From: Sphingomonadaceae bacterium 3R27E2-A | Lineage (GTDB): Bacteria > Pseudomonadota > Alphaproteobacteria > Sphingomonadales > Sphingomonadaceae | Length of the DNA stretch: 54,705 nt | Direction of reading: 5' to 3' | Assembly: GCA_005503165.1 (NCBI GenBank) | Contig: SCNT01000032.1 | Location: forward strand, 1-54,705 | Shown here: positions 23,691 to 31,321 of the stretch, piece after piece | Position numbering within the stretch: position 1 is the stretch's first letter | Layout of the letters: each line of letters begins with the position of its first letter | Position numbers and translations under genes: made by a program | Notes under the pieces: model-generated | Databases searched by the model: none | What the model saw: only the letters and a program-made list of their open reading frames with translations | Told to the model about the DNA's origin: nothing

Positions 23691-24715
23691 TGCATTCTCT
23701 CCAGCATCTTGTCGGTCAGTTTCCGGTAGAGCGTCGGCAAGCCCGCGGCGTCAAGGTCCGAGATGGGCCACCATATGCCTTCCGCTGCGGCATCTTGGGC
23801 TTCGCGGCGCACCAGAGTCAGCGTCAGGTCGAAATGGGTGAAGCCATGGTCGACCGACACGATCCCCGACTCGCGCACCGGCATGTCGGCCCAGTCGCCC
23901 CCGGGCAGCGCGCGCATCCCGCCCAGCATGCCCTCGTCGGGGCGCCGCACCAGCCAGACCCTGCCGCCCTGCTCGATCCAGTAGGCCAGCCCATGACGAT
24001 GCGGCTTCGCCTTCTTCGGCGGCTTGACCGGCAATCGCTCGATATCGGTGCGCCCGCGCGCGCGGCAATCGGCCATCACGGGGCAGATGCCGCACGCGGG
24101 GCTGCGGGACGTGCAGATCGTCGCGCCGAGGTCCATCAGCGCCTGCGCGAAGTCGCCCGGCCGATCCGCCGGGACCAGCGGCGCCAGTTCGGCCTTGATG
24201 TCACGCTTCGCCGCGGGGAGCGGGGTCTCGATCAGCCGGTGGCGCGCGATAACCCGCTCGATATTGGCGTCGACGACGACCGCGGGCCGCCCGAAGGCGA
24301 TCGCCGCCACCGCCGCCGCGGTATAGTCCCCGACCCCCGGCAAGGCGCGCAGCCCTGCCTCGCTGTCCGGGAATGTGCCGGCGTGCTCGCTTGTCACCGC
24401 CCGCGCGCAGGCGAGGAGGTTGCGCGCGCGGGCATAATAGCCGAGCCCCGCCCATGCCGCCATGACGTCGGCGTCGTCGGCCGCGGCGAGATCGGCGACC
24501 GTCGGCCAGCGCGCGGTGAAGCGCTCGAAATAGCCCGCGACCGCGGCAACCGTCGTCTGCTGCAGCATGACCTCGGCCATCCACACGCGATAGGGGTCGG
24601 GGACGGCCGCGCTGCCCGGCGGCACGCGCCACGGCAGCACCCGCGCCGCACGGTCGTACCAGCCGAGCAGACGGTTGGCGAAGCCTTCAACGGTGTCAGA
24701 AGTCTGGACGCTCAC
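23687..24715 (-). CDS. mutY: A/G-specific adenine glycosylase MutY
   Basis: A 342-aa DNA glycosylase removing A opposite 8-oxoG. It has VWMAEVMLQQTTV with the catalytic Glu, the helix-hairpin-helix LPGVGDYTAAAVAAIAFG, and VVDANIERVIAR with the catalytic Asp. The [4Fe-4S] cluster cysteines lie in CTSRSPACGICPVMADC, and the C-terminal Nudix-like 8-oxoG reader spans about 225-342. It begins with GTG at 24715, giving MSVQTSDTVEGFANRLLGWYDRAARVLPWR. It is divergent from the DciA-like gene with only 14 nt between starts, so the promoters must overlap the coding ends. It heads the mutY-hydrolase-nudC operon. Confidence 0.95.
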   Translation of the reverse strand: MSVQTSDTVEGFANRLLGWYDRAARVLPWRVPPGSAAVPDPYRVWMAEVMLQQTTVAAVAGYFERFTARWPTVADLAAADDADVMAAWAGLGYYARARNLLACARAVTSEHAGTFPDSEAGLRALPGVGDYTAAAVAAIAFGRPAVVVDANIERVIARHRLIETPLPAAKRDIKAELAPLVPADRPGDFAQALMDLGATICTSRSPACGICPVMADCRARGRTDIERLPVKPPKKAKPHRHGLAYWIEQGGRVWLVRRPDEGMLGGMRALPGGDWADMPVRESGIVSVDHGFTHFDLTLTLVRREAQDAAAEGIWWPISDLDAAGLPTLYRKLTDKMLERMQ

Positions 24716-24729
24716 CCCCCGCCTATGGC

Positions 24730-25317
24730 ATGGCGCCCGCTATGACGAAAGACGCGGCGGAGGACGACCCGGCGAAGAAGCCGAAGGCGAAAAGGGCGAG
24801 GGCGAAAGCCGCCAGGCCCGCCGCGCGTCCCTATGAGCGCCCGCGCGGCGGCGAGGCGCGCGCGATCTCCGACCTCGTACCCGAAATCGGCCGCACCGCC
24901 TTTCGCAAATTCGGCTTCATCCAGTCGTCGGTGGTCAGCCGCTGGCGCGAGATCGTCGGCGACCGCCTCGCCGACGTCACCCAGCCCGCGATGATCCGCT
25001 TTCCCGCCGGGCAGAAGGCCGGCGGCACGCTGCACCTGACGATCAGCGGCGCGCACGCGCCGATGCTCCAGCACGTCGCGCCCGACCTGATCGCCGCGGT
25101 CAACCGCTTCTTCGGCTATGCCGCGATCGCCGGCGTCCGCATGACGCACGGGCAGGTGACCCCGGCGCCCGCCGTTCAGCCGCCAGCAATGCTCAAACCC
25201 GTACCCGCCGAACTGGGGGACAGTCTGCGCGACATCGGCGACCCCGAGCTCCGCACCGTCCTCGAACGGATGGCGGCCGGGCTCGCGACGCCGCCCAAGC
25301 TCCCCCGCATCAATTGA
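24730..25317 (+). CDS. dciA: DciA-like protein (DUF721)
   Basis: A 195-aa protein with a basic, Lys/Arg/Ala-rich N-terminus (residues 1-35) and a DUF721 domain: AISDLVPEIGRTAFRKFGFIQSSVVSRWREIVGDRLADVTQPAMIRFPAGQKAGGTLHLTISGAHAPMLQHVAPDLIAAVNRFFGYAAIAGVRM (about 39-138). DUF721 proteins of bacteria without DnaC/DnaI, DciA, load or recruit the replicative helicase DnaB. Starts at 24730 and 24742 are both possible (MAPAMTKD). It is divergent from mutY and 16 nt before the dsbA-like gene. The mutY-DUF721-dsbA-smc order is shared by many alphaproteobacteria. Confidence 0.82.
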   Translation: MAPAMTKDAAEDDPAKKPKAKRARAKAARPAARPYERPRGGEARAISDLVPEIGRTAFRKFGFIQSSVVSRWREIVGDRLADVTQPAMIRFPAGQKAGGTLHLTISGAHAPMLQHVAPDLIAAVNRFFGYAAIAGVRMTHGQVTPAPAVQPPAMLKPVPAELGDSLRDIGDPELRTVLERMAAGLATPPKLPRIN

Positions 25318-25333
25318 GGAAGACCCGGCCCCG

Positions 25334-26062
25334 ATGAAGCCATTGCGCCCGCATTCGATCGCCCTTGCCGCCACCGCCGCGCTCGGCGTGCTCGCACTGA
25401 CGGCCGTCCACGCCGCCCCCGCCAAGAAGGCCGCGACCGCCGCGCCGCGCTGGTCTTCGACGGTCACCGCCAGCAGCATCGGCGCCTATACCGTCGGCAA
25501 CCCCGCCGCGAAGATCCGGCTGGTCGAATATTTCAGCTACACCTGCCATGTCTGCGGCGATTTCGCCAAGGCGGCGGGCACGCCCTTGAAGACGCTCTAC
25601 GTCGACAAGGGGCTCGTCCTCTTCGAATATCGCAACCTCGTGCGCGATCCGGTCGACATGACCGCGGCGCTGCTTGCGCGCTGCGGCGGGCCCAAGGCCT
25701 TTGCCGGCAACCATGCGGCGATCTTCGCCGGACAGGCGGCGCTGCTCGACAAGGTAACCAAGGCGAGCGACGCGCAGAAGACCAGCTGGTTCGAGGGCAC
25801 GACCGCCCAGCGCGCGCGCAAGATCGCCGCCGATACCGGGCTCACCGCGCTGATGAGCGCGCGCGGCTATACGCCCGCGCAGCAGAACGCCTGCCTCGAC
25901 AACGAGGTAGCGCAGGCCGAGCTCACCGGCATGACCAACATCGGCCGCAACGCCGACCGCGTCGGCGGCACCCCGGCCTTCTTCCTCAACGGCCGCCGGC
26001 TCGAGGTGACCGCCTGGCCGGCGGTGAAATCGCAACTCGACCTTGCGCTCAAGGCCTCGTAA
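25334..26062 (+). CDS. DsbA-family thiol:disulfide oxidoreductase
   Basis: A 242-aa exported thioredoxin-fold protein. The signal peptide is residues 1-28 (LTAVHA). The active site is CHVC in FSYTCHVCGDFAK, with the cis-Pro loop GGTPAFFLNGRR near residue 217. It probably oxidises or isomerises disulfides in the periplasm. A second related protein follows after 36 nt (lipoprotein form), and dciA precedes by 16 nt. The CHVC dipeptide differs from E. coli DsbA (CPHC), so its redox behaviour may differ. Confidence 0.88.
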   Translation: MKPLRPHSIALAATAALGVLALTAVHAAPAKKAATAAPRWSSTVTASSIGAYTVGNPAAKIRLVEYFSYTCHVCGDFAKAAGTPLKTLYVDKGLVLFEYRNLVRDPVDMTAALLARCGGPKAFAGNHAAIFAGQAALLDKVTKASDAQKTSWFEGTTAQRARKIAADTGLTALMSARGYTPAQQNACLDNEVAQAELTGMTNIGRNADRVGGTPAFFLNGRRLEVTAWPAVKSQLDLALKAS

Positions 26063-26098
26063 AAGCCCGTCCTTCCCCGATCAGTGGAGATGAAACAG

Positions 26099-26839
26099 AT
26101 GACCCTGCTGCGTACCGCCCTGTTGACCTCGATGGGCGCGCTCGCCCTCGCCGCCTGCGGCGACAGCAAGACCGATCCCGCGAAGGAACAGGCGGCGATC
26201 GCCAAGGTCGCGGCGCCCGCGGGCAAGAGCTGGTCGCAGACCGTCACCGTCACCCCCGAGGGCGGCTATGCGATGGGCAACCCCGACGCGCCGATCAAGG
26301 TGATCGAATATGCCTCGCTCACCTGCTCGCACTGCGCCGATTTCTCGAACACCAGCCATGAGGAGCTGAAGCGCGACTTCGTCGACACCGGCCGCGTCAG
26401 CTTCGAAATCCGCAACTATGTCCGCGACCCGATCGACATCACCGCCGCCGCGATCATCCAGTGCGCGCCCAAGGAACGCTATTTCGCGCTGATGGAAAAT
26501 GCGATGGCGGCGCAGGCCGAGATCATCCAGAATTATCAGGCGAACGAGGCGGGGGTGACCGCCGCGATGGCGCTCGCGCCCGCCCAGCGCTTCCCCGCGC
26601 TCGCCAAGGCGATCAAGCTCGACACCTTCTTCCAGTCGCGCGGCATGACCGCCGACCAGATCAACAGCTGCCTCGGCAATGTCGCCAATCTCGAGAAGCT
26701 GGAAAAGGGCGTTGCTGCCGCCAACGAGAAATATCCGATCCCGGGCACCCCGGCGTTCATCGTCAACGGCGAGCTCGCCGAAGGCATCGGCACCTGGCCG
26801 GTGCTGCGCGACCGCCTGAAGACGCTGGGCGCGCGCTGA
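26099..26839 (+). CDS. DsbA-family lipoprotein
   Basis: A 246-aa thioredoxin-fold protein with a lipobox ALAAC (Cys at about residue 20), so it is a lipid-anchored paralogue of the preceding protein. The active site is CSHC in YASLTCSHCADFSNTS, and the cis-Pro loop is GTPAFIVNGEL. Start ATG 26099 has GGAG 9 nt upstream; ATG 26090 and GTG 26084 sit too near or inside that site. Shared features with the first copy (the YAMGNPDAPIK / YTVGNPAAKIR strand, RNYVRDPIDIT / RNLVRDPVDMT) show a tandem duplication. A division of labour as oxidant and partner is possible but unproven. Confidence 0.87.
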   Translation: MTLLRTALLTSMGALALAACGDSKTDPAKEQAAIAKVAAPAGKSWSQTVTVTPEGGYAMGNPDAPIKVIEYASLTCSHCADFSNTSHEELKRDFVDTGRVSFEIRNYVRDPIDITAAAIIQCAPKERYFALMENAMAAQAEIIQNYQANEAGVTAAMALAPAQRFPALAKAIKLDTFFQSRGMTADQINSCLGNVANLEKLEKGVAAANEKYPIPGTPAFIVNGELAEGIGTWPVLRDRLKTLGAR

Positions 26840-27157
26840 CGATATAATCCTCCCTGTGGCGCAGCCGTGGGGAGGGGGAGTGCAGGGTTGGATTGCCCCC
26901 GGCAATCCGAGTCCAGTCCGGGGGACTGCACGACCCAGCACTCTCGCGAAGCGAGTGGTGGAGGGGCGCAACACTTGCGCAAAGGCCCCTCCGTCAGCCC
27001 TTCGGGCTGCCACCTCCCCATCGCTCCGCGACAGGGAGGATTACCCGCCCCAACCCCCTTGCGACTCCCCCGCCCGCGCGGCATGACGGGGCCAAGGGGG
27101 ATATGTGACAAGCAGGTTGCATCATCTGCGATTCGGCCGACTGCACGGGATGCGCCC
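26840..27157. other. Gene-free interval between dsbA-like lipoprotein and smc
   Basis: 318 nt, of which 195 are repeat copy 6. The remaining stretch (27042-27157) is GC-rich, has no convincing promoter, and ends in the hairpin that covers the smc start. Confidence 0.6.
26847..27041. repeat. Intergenic palindromic repeat, copy 6, extended form
   Basis: About 195 bp instead of 130. The outer parts match the family (ATCCTCCCTGTGGCGCAGCCG at the start, GCCACCTCCCCATCGCTCCGCGACAGGGAGGAT at the end). The middle holds about 65 extra bases with the hairpin GGATTGCC-CCC-GGCAATCC and the paired AGTCC...GGACT, flanked by TGCAG and CTGCA. Confidence 0.8.
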
Positions 27158-27163
27158 GTGCAG
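27141..27163 (+). promoter_or_regulatory. Hairpin covering the smc start codon
   Basis: CTGCACGGG (27141-27149) pairs perfectly with CCCGTGCAG (27155-27163) around ATGCG. The smc GTG (27158-27160) lies in the 3' arm, so it would be hidden in a 9-bp stem in the mRNA. Confidence 0.45.
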
Positions 27164-30100
27164 ATAAAACGCCTGCGCCTGACCGGTTTCAAAAGCTTCG
27201 TCGAACCCACCGAACTCCGCATCGAACCCGGGCTGACCGGCGTCGTCGGGCCCAATGGCTGCGGCAAGTCGAACCTGCTCGAGGCGATCCGCTGGGTCAT
27301 GGGCGAATCCAGCCCCAAGTCGATGCGCGGCGGCGGCATGGAGGACGTCATCTTCGCGGGCACGACGCAGCGCCCACCGCGCGACTTCGCCGAGGTCGCG
27401 ATCCATTGCGACAGCGAGGGCGACATCGTCGCGGGCCTGTCCGACGCCAGCGACGGCCATGAGCTCGAGATCATCCGCCGCATCGAGCGCGGCGCGGGCA
27501 GCGCGTACCGCGCCAATGGCCGCGACGTGCGCGCCAAGGATGTCGCGCTGATCTTCGCGGACGCCGCGACCGGCGCGCACAGCCCGGCGCTGGTCAGCCA
27601 GGGCAAGATCGCGAACGTGATCGCCGCCAAGCCGACCGATCGCCGCGCGATGCTCGAGGAAGCCGCGGGCATCGCGGGGCTGCACGTCCGCCGCAAGGAC
27701 GCCGAACAGAAGCTCCGCGCGACCGAGACCAACCTCGGCCGCCTGTCCGAGATCGTCGCCGACATGGAGGTGCGCGCCAATGCGCTGCGCCGCCAGGCGC
27801 GCGCCGCCGAACGCTACAAGAAGCTGAGCGACGAGATCCGTGTCGCCGAGGGCCGGCTGATCTACGCGCGCTGGCGCGACGCCGCCGCCGCCGCCGACCA
27901 GGCGCGCCGCGACGCCGATGCGGCCGAGGCGGCGGTGAAGGCCGCGCAGGAAAAGCTCGACACGCTTGCCAAAGCGCAGACCGAGGTCGCGACCCGCGTC
28001 GCCGACGCGCGCAGCGCCGCGCAGGCGCAGCGCGACGCGCTCGCCGAGGCGACCGCGACGCAGGTCCGCCTTGCCGGCGAGGAACGCGCCGCGCGGCAGC
28101 GGCAGGAGGACCTCGCCGCTCAGCAGGCGCGGCTCGCCGACGACCGGAACCGCGAGAGCGAATTCGCACGCGAAGCGCATGGCGCGCTCACCGACCTCGA
28201 CGCCGAAGCGAAAGCGCTGGCGCAGCAACTCGCCGTTCACGAAGCCGGCAAGGCCGCCCTCGTCGAGGCGAGCCAGGCCGCGCAGGCGTTGCTCCGCGAC
28301 GCCGAAGTCGCGCTGGCGCAGGCGCGTGCGCAGGCCGCGAGCGAGGCCGCCGACCGCCGCATCGCCGTCTCGGCGCGCGACAGCGCCGAGGGCGCCGTCC
28401 GCCGCCTGGCCGCCGATAGCGCGCGCGTCGAGGCCGAGGTCGCCGCGCTCGGCGACAGCGCCGCGCTCGCTGCGCGCCAGGCCGAAGCCGCCGCCGCCGC
28501 CGCCGAAGCCGAAGGCGCGATCGGCGCCGCCGAAGAGGCGCTGCAGGGCGCCGAAGCCGACCGCGAGGCGGCCGCCGCGAACCTCGCCGAAATCGAGGCC
28601 GGGCTCGCCGAAGCGCGCGCCGCCTTCGCCGCGCTGGAGGGCGAAGCAGCGACGCTCGCCCGCGCACTCGCCGCGGCGAAATCCGACGCCAACCCCGTGC
28701 TCGACCAGCTCCGGGTCACCCCCGGCTATGAGGCCGCGCTCGCCGCCGCGCTCGGCGACGATCTCGACGCCGGCACCGACGCCGCGGCGCAGCGCAGCTG
28801 GCGCGGCGCAACCCGGCAGTCGAACGACCCCGCGCTCCCCATGGGCGCCACCGCGCTCGCCGAGGTCGTCCAGGCGCCCGAGGCGCTGCTCCGCCGCCTC
28901 GCGCAGGTCGCGGTCGCCGAGACGGACTCGGGCCAGCCGCTCGCGGTCGGCCAGCGCCTCGTGACCAAAGACGGCGTGATGCGCCGCTGGGACGGTTTCG
29001 TCGCGCGCGGCGACGGCGCCACCGCGACCGAGCGCCTCGTCCGCCAGAACCGCCTCGATGAGCTCGCCGCCCAGCGCCCGCAGGTCGAACTCGGCGTGAT
29101 GCAGCTCGGCGAGCGCCGCGACGCCGCGAGCGCCGCGCTCGCCGACGCCACGGCCGCCGTCTCGACCGCGCGCCGCGCGCTTGCCGAAGCCGACGAGCGC
29201 CGCCGCACGATGCTGCGCGCCGCCGATCAGGCACAGGCCGCGCTCGACCGCCACCGCGACGCCGCGAGCCTTTTCGACCGCCGCCGCGAAGAACTCGCCG
29301 CCGCGAGCGCCGAAGCAGGGAGGGAACTCGCCGACCGCGAGGCCGCGCTCGCCGCCTTGCCCGACGACAGCATCGCGCGCGCCGCGCTCGACGCGCAGGA
29401 GGGCGCCGCCGAGCGCGCGCGCAGCGACGCCAATACCGCGCGCGAGGCGCAGGCCGCGCACGAACGGGCCTTCGCGGCGCTCAGCGAACGCCAGGCGGTG
29501 GTCAGCGCCGAGATCAAGAGCTGGAAGGCGCGCGCCGGGGAAGCCGCGCGCCGCGTCACCGAAATGGACAAGCGCGCCGAGGCGCTCGCCGCCGAAGCGG
29601 CGAAACTCGCCGACCTTCCCGAAAAGCTCGCCGCCCAGCGAACCGAGGCCGAAGCGAAGCAGGCCGGGCTGCGCGAAGCGGTCGCCGCCGCCGAAGCGCA
29701 CGAGCGCACCGCCGAAGCCGCGCTGCGCGAGGCCGAAGCCGCGCTCGGCTTGATCCGCGAGACGCTCGCCAGTGCGCGCGAGACCCGCGCCGGCGCGGTC
29801 GCGCGCTCCGAAAATGCCGAGCTCCGCCGCGTCGAAATGGGCCGCCTGTCGGGCGAGCGTTTCGAATGCCCGCCGCCGCTGCTCCCGCAAAAGGCCGGGT
29901 TCGACAGCGCAGGGGTCGGCGACGCAACTGCCGAATCGGCGCAGCACGACCGGCTGATCGCCGACCGCGAGCGGCTCGGCCCGGTCAACCTCGTCGCCGC
30001 CGACGAGCTCGCCGAACTCGACATCGAGCGCGAGCGGAACGCCGCCGAGATCGAGGAGCTGACGCAGGCGGTGCACCGGCTGCGGGGGTCGATCGGCAAT

Positions 30101-30601
30101 CTCAACCGCGAAGGCCGCGTCCGCCTGCTCGCGGCGTTCGAGACCGTCAACACCCATTTCCAGCGCCTGTTCACCACGCTGTTCAACGGCGGCCAGGCGC
30201 ATCTCGAGCTCGTCGACTCGGACGACCCGCTCGAGGCCGGGCTCGAAATCATGGCGCAGCCGCCGGGCAAGCGCCTCGGCACGCTGACCCTGCTCTCGGG
30301 CGGCGAGCAGGCCCTCACCGCGGTCGCCTTGATCTTCGGCCTCTTCCTCACCAACCCCGCGCCGATCTGCGTCCTCGACGAAGTCGACGCGCCATTAGAC
30401 GACGCCAATATCGAGCGCTTCTGCGACCTGCTCGACCGCATGACGCGCGAGACCAATACCCGCTATCTGATCGTCACGCACAATGCGGTGACGATGGCGC
30501 GCATGCACCGGCTGTTCGGGGTGACGATGATCGAAAAGGGCGTCAGCCGCCTCGTCTCGGTCGACCTCGGCGGCGCCGAGGAACTGCTCGCGGCGGAGTA
30601 G
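27158..30601 (+). CDS. smc: Chromosome segregation ATPase SMC
   Basis: A 1147-aa SMC protein, the core of condensin with ScpA/ScpB (neither in the window). N-terminal head: QIKRLRLTGFKSFVEPTELRIEPG, Walker A GPNGCGKSN (about 32-40). Two long Ala/Glu/Arg-rich coiled coils (about 165-500 and 660-940) flank the hinge (about 500-640, including NPVLDQLRVTPGYEAALAAALGDDLDAG). The C-terminal head has the signature LLSGGEQALTAVALIFG and Walker B PICVLDEVDAPLDD. Start GTG 27158 gives the canonical MQIKRLRL; ATG 27083 is an in-frame alternative but adds an unlike leader. A hairpin overlaps the start. It ends the dciA-dsbA-dsbA-smc series. Confidence 0.95.
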   Translation: MQIKRLRLTGFKSFVEPTELRIEPGLTGVVGPNGCGKSNLLEAIRWVMGESSPKSMRGGGMEDVIFAGTTQRPPRDFAEVAIHCDSEGDIVAGLSDASDGHELEIIRRIERGAGSAYRANGRDVRAKDVALIFADAATGAHSPALVSQGKIANVIAAKPTDRRAMLEEAAGIAGLHVRRKDAEQKLRATETNLGRLSEIVADMEVRANALRRQARAAERYKKLSDEIRVAEGRLIYARWRDAAAAADQARRDADAAEAAVKAAQEKLDTLAKAQTEVATRVADARSAAQAQRDALAEATATQVRLAGEERAARQRQEDLAAQQARLADDRNRESEFAREAHGALTDLDAEAKALAQQLAVHEAGKAALVEASQAAQALLRDAEVALAQARAQAASEAADRRIAVSARDSAEGAVRRLAADSARVEAEVAALGDSAALAARQAEAAAAAAEAEGAIGAAEEALQGAEADREAAAANLAEIEAGLAEARAAFAALEGEAATLARALAAAKSDANPVLDQLRVTPGYEAALAAALGDDLDAGTDAAAQRSWRGATRQSNDPALPMGATALAEVVQAPEALLRRLAQVAVAETDSGQPLAVGQRLVTKDGVMRRWDGFVARGDGATATERLVRQNRLDELAAQRPQVELGVMQLGERRDAASAALADATAAVSTARRALAEADERRRTMLRAADQAQAALDRHRDAASLFDRRREELAAASAEAGRELADREAALAALPDDSIARAALDAQEGAAERARSDANTAREAQAAHERAFAALSERQAVVSAEIKSWKARAGEAARRVTEMDKRAEALAAEAAKLADLPEKLAAQRTEAEAKQAGLREAVAAAEAHERTAEAALREAEAALGLIRETLASARETRAGAVARSENAELRRVEMGRLSGERFECPPPLLPQKAGFDSAGVGDATAESAQHDRLIADRERLGPVNLVAADELAELDIERERNAAEIEELTQAVHRLRGSIGNLNREGRVRLLAAFETVNTHFQRLFTTLFNGGQAHLELVDSDDPLEAGLEIMAQPPGKRLGTLTLLSGGEQALTAVALIFGLFLTNPAPICVLDEVDAPLDDANIERFCDLLDRMTRETNTRYLIVTHNAVTMARMHRLFGVTMIEKGVSRLVSVDLGGAEELLAAE

Positions 30602-30603
30602 GG

Positions 30604-30630
30604 TTGACGAATTAATGTAACTACGATAAT
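30604..30630 (+). promoter_or_regulatory. Candidate sigma-70 promoter for brnT-brnA
   Basis: TTGACG (30604-30609) and GATAAT (30625-30630) spaced by 15 bp; shifting the second element by 1 gives 16. Transcription would start near 30637, just before the 9-bp repeat array. Position and AT content support it. Confidence 0.45.
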
Positions 30631-30643
30631 GGGGCACTCTCCA

Positions 30644-30729
30644 AAACTGAGCAAACTGAGCAAACTGAGCAAACTGAGCAAACTGAGCAAACTGAGCAAA
30701 CTGAGCAAACCGAACCGAACCGAACCGAA
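30644..30729. repeat. Tandem repeat: 7 x AAACTGAGC then CCGAA repeats
   Basis: Seven exact tandem copies of AAACTGAGC (30644-30706), followed by AAA and about four CCGAA units (30709-30729). It lies between a candidate promoter and the brnT gene, in the probable 5' untranslated RNA. Perfect short repeats are prone to copy-number change. Confidence 0.9.
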
Positions 30730-30751
30730 ACACACGCAATGGAGAACAGCA

Positions 30752-30844
30752 ATGACGAACAATAATTCGCTGCGTGTTTGGCGCAGCAACGCCAAAGGAA
30801 CTCCGAAATGGATTTCAGTTTCGATGAGGAAAAACGCCGCCTAA
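30752..30844 (+). CDS. Possible 30-aa leader peptide before brnT
   Basis: ATG 30752 with GGAG 9 nt upstream opens a 30-codon frame (MTNNNSLRVWRSNAKGTPKW...) that overlaps the first 37 nt of brnT in another frame. It may be a leader that couples translation, or chance. There is no similarity I recognise. Confidence 0.25.
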   Translation: MTNNNSLRVWRSNAKGTPKWISVSMRKNAA

Positions 30845-31086
30845 CGCTAGAAAAGCGTGGCCTAGATTTCGCAGATGCAACGGATGTTTTTCTTGGCCAC
30901 CATGTGACCATAGAGGATGACCGGCAAGATTATGGAGAACAGCGGTTCAACACATTCGGCTTTCTGCACGGACGCGCGGTGATCGTCACTTGGACGCCGC
31001 GCGCCGACGGCATCCGGATCATATCGCTGAGAAAGGCCAATGACCGCGAACAAGCCCGATACCGGCGAATCTTGGGAGGATCCTGA
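30808..31086 (+). CDS. brnT: BrnT-family toxin
   Basis: A 92-aa type II toxin with the RelE-like ribonuclease fold. Family marks are FSFDEEKRRLTLEKRGLDFADATDVF (3-28), TIEDDRQDYGEQRFNTFGFLHGRAVIVTWTPRADGIRIISLRKANDREQARYR. BrnT cleaves RNA and stops growth when free. ATG 30808 is preceded by AAAGGAA. The antitoxin gene overlaps by 47 nt. It lies in lower-GC DNA between smc and ubiA, suggesting acquisition. A 9-bp repeat array lies 100 nt upstream. Confidence 0.88.
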   Translation: MDFSFDEEKRRLTLEKRGLDFADATDVFLGHHVTIEDDRQDYGEQRFNTFGFLHGRAVIVTWTPRADGIRIISLRKANDREQARYRRILGGS

Positions 31087-31321
31087 CGATGCGCCCGAAT
31101 GGACAGAGGATATGTTCCGCCGTGCGGCCGTTTATCATGGCGACAAACTCATCCGGCCTGCCGACGGGACGCTCACCAAACCCGGCCGGCCCAAGTCGGC
31201 TGACCCCAAGCAGCAGGTGACGCTCCGCCTCGACCGCATCGTGCTAGAGAAATTTCGCGCCACCGGCGCGGGGTGGCAAAGTCGCATCAATGCCGAATTG
31301 CGCAAGGCGCTCGGCCTCTAG
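31040..31321 (+). CDS. brnA: BrnA-family antitoxin
   Basis: A 93-aa antitoxin. The N-terminal part (DDAPEWTEDMFRRAAVYHGDKLI) wraps the toxin, and the C-terminal ribbon-helix-helix KQQVTLRLDRIVLEKFRATGAGWQSRINAELRKAL (about 58-92) binds DNA and normally represses the operon. It starts inside brnT (47-nt overlap), which couples the two proteins. Its stop shares CTAG with the stop of the convergent ubiA gene. Confidence 0.88.
   Translation: MTANKPDTGESWEDPDDAPEWTEDMFRRAAVYHGDKLIRPADGTLTKPGRPKSADPKQQVTLRLDRIVLEKFRATGAGWQSRINAELRKALGL

Noticed and set aside
27122..30202. A 1026-aa open frame antisense to smc
   Set aside because: Low-complexity composition (Gly/Arg/Ala-rich) mirrors the coding strand; no start signals or family motifs. 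It is a high-GC shadow.
30629..30844. A 71-aa protein with SKL-type repeats (ATG 30629)
   Set aside because: The ATG lies inside the probable -10 element and the repeat reading comes from the 9-bp array; no ribosome-binding site.
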